This document shows positions 63,181 through 64,000 of a DNA stretch of 64,000 bases, in pieces. The position numbers and the translations under genes were made by a program. How positions within the stretch are numbered: the stretch's first letter is position 1; each line of letters opens with the position of its first letter. This DNA comes from Pantoea sp. 18069. GTDB lineage: Bacteria > Pseudomonadota > Gammaproteobacteria > Burkholderiales > Burkholderiaceae_C. The DNA is taken from the NCBI RefSeq assembly GCF_902706035.1, contig NZ_CACSJA010000017.1:47336-111335 (forward strand), in the 5' to 3' direction. Under the pieces are notes generated by a model that saw nothing but the letters and a program-made list of their open reading frames with translations, was not told the origin of the DNA and searched no databases.

Positions 63181-64000
63181 TCAGGAAAGAGGCGCGGGCC
63201 GGGGGCGCACGCTGATGTCCGAACTGGTCACGGCGCGCAGGCCGGCGGCGGTCTGCACCAGCAGCGCGCCGTCGGGGCCCACGCCCTGGGCCAGGCCGCG
63301 TTGGCCGTCGCTCAGGTTGACTTCGCGCTGCGCCAGCAGATCGCGTTCGGCGAACTGCGCGCGCACGGGCGCAAAGCCATGCCGGGCAAACGCCTGCAAG
63401 GCGCGCACCAGCGGCGGCACGATACGGCCCAGGGCCGTGGGCGCGTCGAGCGCGGGGTCGACTTCGCGCAGGCTGGCCGGCGTGGTCGACAGGCCCTGGC
63501 CATCGGGCGCGCGCACGTTCAGCCCCACGCCGATCACCACATAGCGGTCCGGGCCCGCGAGGCCTATGCCGCTGGCGGTTTCGATCAGGATGCCGCCGAG
63601 CTTGCGGTCGCCTTCGAGCCAGAGGTCGTTGGGCCATTTGAGGCCCAGGCGCAAGCGGTCTTCGCCCGCGGCGGGCAGTTGCGGCTGCAGGCTCTGCGCC
63701 AGGCTCACGCCCACGGCCAGCGACAGGCCCGACCATTCGGCCGGGGCCATGGGCAGGCCCAGGGAAAACGTCAGCGAATCACCGATCTCGCTGACCCACT
63801 GGCGGCCCAGCCGCCCGCGGCCCGCGGTCTGTTGCTCGGTGACCAGCAGGATGGGCTCGCAGCGGCCGGCGCGCGCGCGACGCATCAGTTCGGTGTTGGT
63901 CGAGTCGACTTCGGGCAGGATCTCGACGCTAAAGCCTTCGAGCAGCGGGCTCACGGCCTGCCACAGGGCCTCGGCGGGCCAGCGGATGGGGTGGGGGGGC
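63181..64000 (-). CDS. birA: Biotin-acetyl-CoA-carboxylase ligase, partial
   Basis: The 5' end lies outside the window. The visible 272 codons hold the ligase catalytic domain: EVDSTNTELMRRARAG, the biotinyl-AMP loop TAGRGRLGRQWVSE, GLKWPNDLWLEGDRKLGGIL and a C-terminal SH3-like part (GVGPDGALLVQTAAG). An in-frame GTG at 63954 exists, but the frame stays open with plausible family sequence (RWPAEALWQAV) to the window edge, so the start is probably beyond it. The protein attaches biotin to the carboxyl-carrier protein. There is room for only a few more residues in the usual short betaproteobacterial form, which lacks the DNA-binding repressor domain. Confidence 0.93.
   Translation of the reverse strand, partial: PPHPIRWPAEALWQAVSPLLEGFSVEILPEVDSTNTELMRRARAGRCEPILLVTEQQTAGRGRLGRQWVSEIGDSLTFSLGLPMAPAEWSGLSLAVGVSLAQSLQPQLPAAGEDRLRLGLKWPNDLWLEGDRKLGGILIETASGIGLAGPDRYVVIGVGLNVRAPDGQGLSTTPASLREVDPALDAPTALGRIVPPLVRALQAFARHGFAPVRAQFAERDLLAQREVNLSDGQRGLAQGVGPDGALLVQTAAGLRAVTSSDISVRPRPAPLS

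Overview
The window is a stretch of housekeeping chromosome from a high-GC betaproteobacterium of the order Burkholderiales, most likely family Comamonadaceae (Acidovorax/Comamonas-like). This is inferred from the gene content: two Bug/TctC-type binding proteins, a TctD/TctE-like two-component pair, DUF1631 and DUF3717-DUF1289 proteins, a short BirA without a DNA-binding domain, the type 2 PyrF and type 2 ArgC subfamilies, and two families of intergenic repeats. I saw no rRNA, tRNA, CRISPR array, insertion sequence or prophage.

Layout. 1-1.5 kb: a Bug receptor next to a cut AstE-like hydrolase, with a LysR gene upstream. 2.4-7.9 kb, minus strand: pyrF, pgk, azlCD, fmt, a lipoprotein and def, facing a LysM protein and dprA on the plus strand (8.1-10.5 kb). 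10.7-16.2 kb: yajC-secD-secF and a DUF1631 gene. 16.5-20.8 kb: a fused indolepyruvate ferredoxin oxidoreductase divergent from an Lrp/AsnC regulator. 20.9-22.6 kb: an MFS exporter with a C-terminal monooxygenase-like domain. 22.7-24.7 kb: two unrecognised genes of unusual composition, followed by an AT-rich spacer. 24.8-26.9 kb: mltA, a 47-codon membrane protein whose start overlaps that of mltA, and an OmpA-like lipoprotein. 27.1-34.8 kb: a FixJ/DctS-type two-component system, a nitrilase-family amidase and a YhdP-like giant AsmA protein, divergent from glnE (34.9-37.6 kb). 38-42.5 kb: gst, purB, yaeQ, a GNAT protein and a DUF3717-DUF1289 protein. 42.7-46.8 kb: a yybP-ykoY manganese riboswitch with terC, small membrane proteins, an M48 peptidase and moaC. 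47.1-49.4 kb: two type IV pilins flanking a TfpX/TfpZ accessory gene. 49.6-51.1 kb: FHA and PP2C proteins. 51.3-57.1 kb: sucCD, argC, recA-recX and marR. 57.2-62.4 kb: the TctDE-like pair, LysR, a second Bug receptor and an N-formylglutamate amidohydrolase. 62.5-64 kb: a SPOR protein and a cut birA.

Themes. Both ends of the window carry the same logic: a LysR regulator, a perfect T-N11-A dyad, a Bug receptor and a hydrolase that removes an acyl group from an amino acid. This suggests capture and hydrolysis of N-acyl amino acids. The pilin locus has a textbook sigma-54 promoter on one pilin and what looks like a decayed copy on the other. Two repeat families lie only between genes; one of them (family B) repeatedly starts at or within a few bases of a stop codon.

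Start codons were chosen by eye from ribosome binding sites, signal peptides and family length. Product names rest on recognised motifs and protein-family knowledge, not on database searches.
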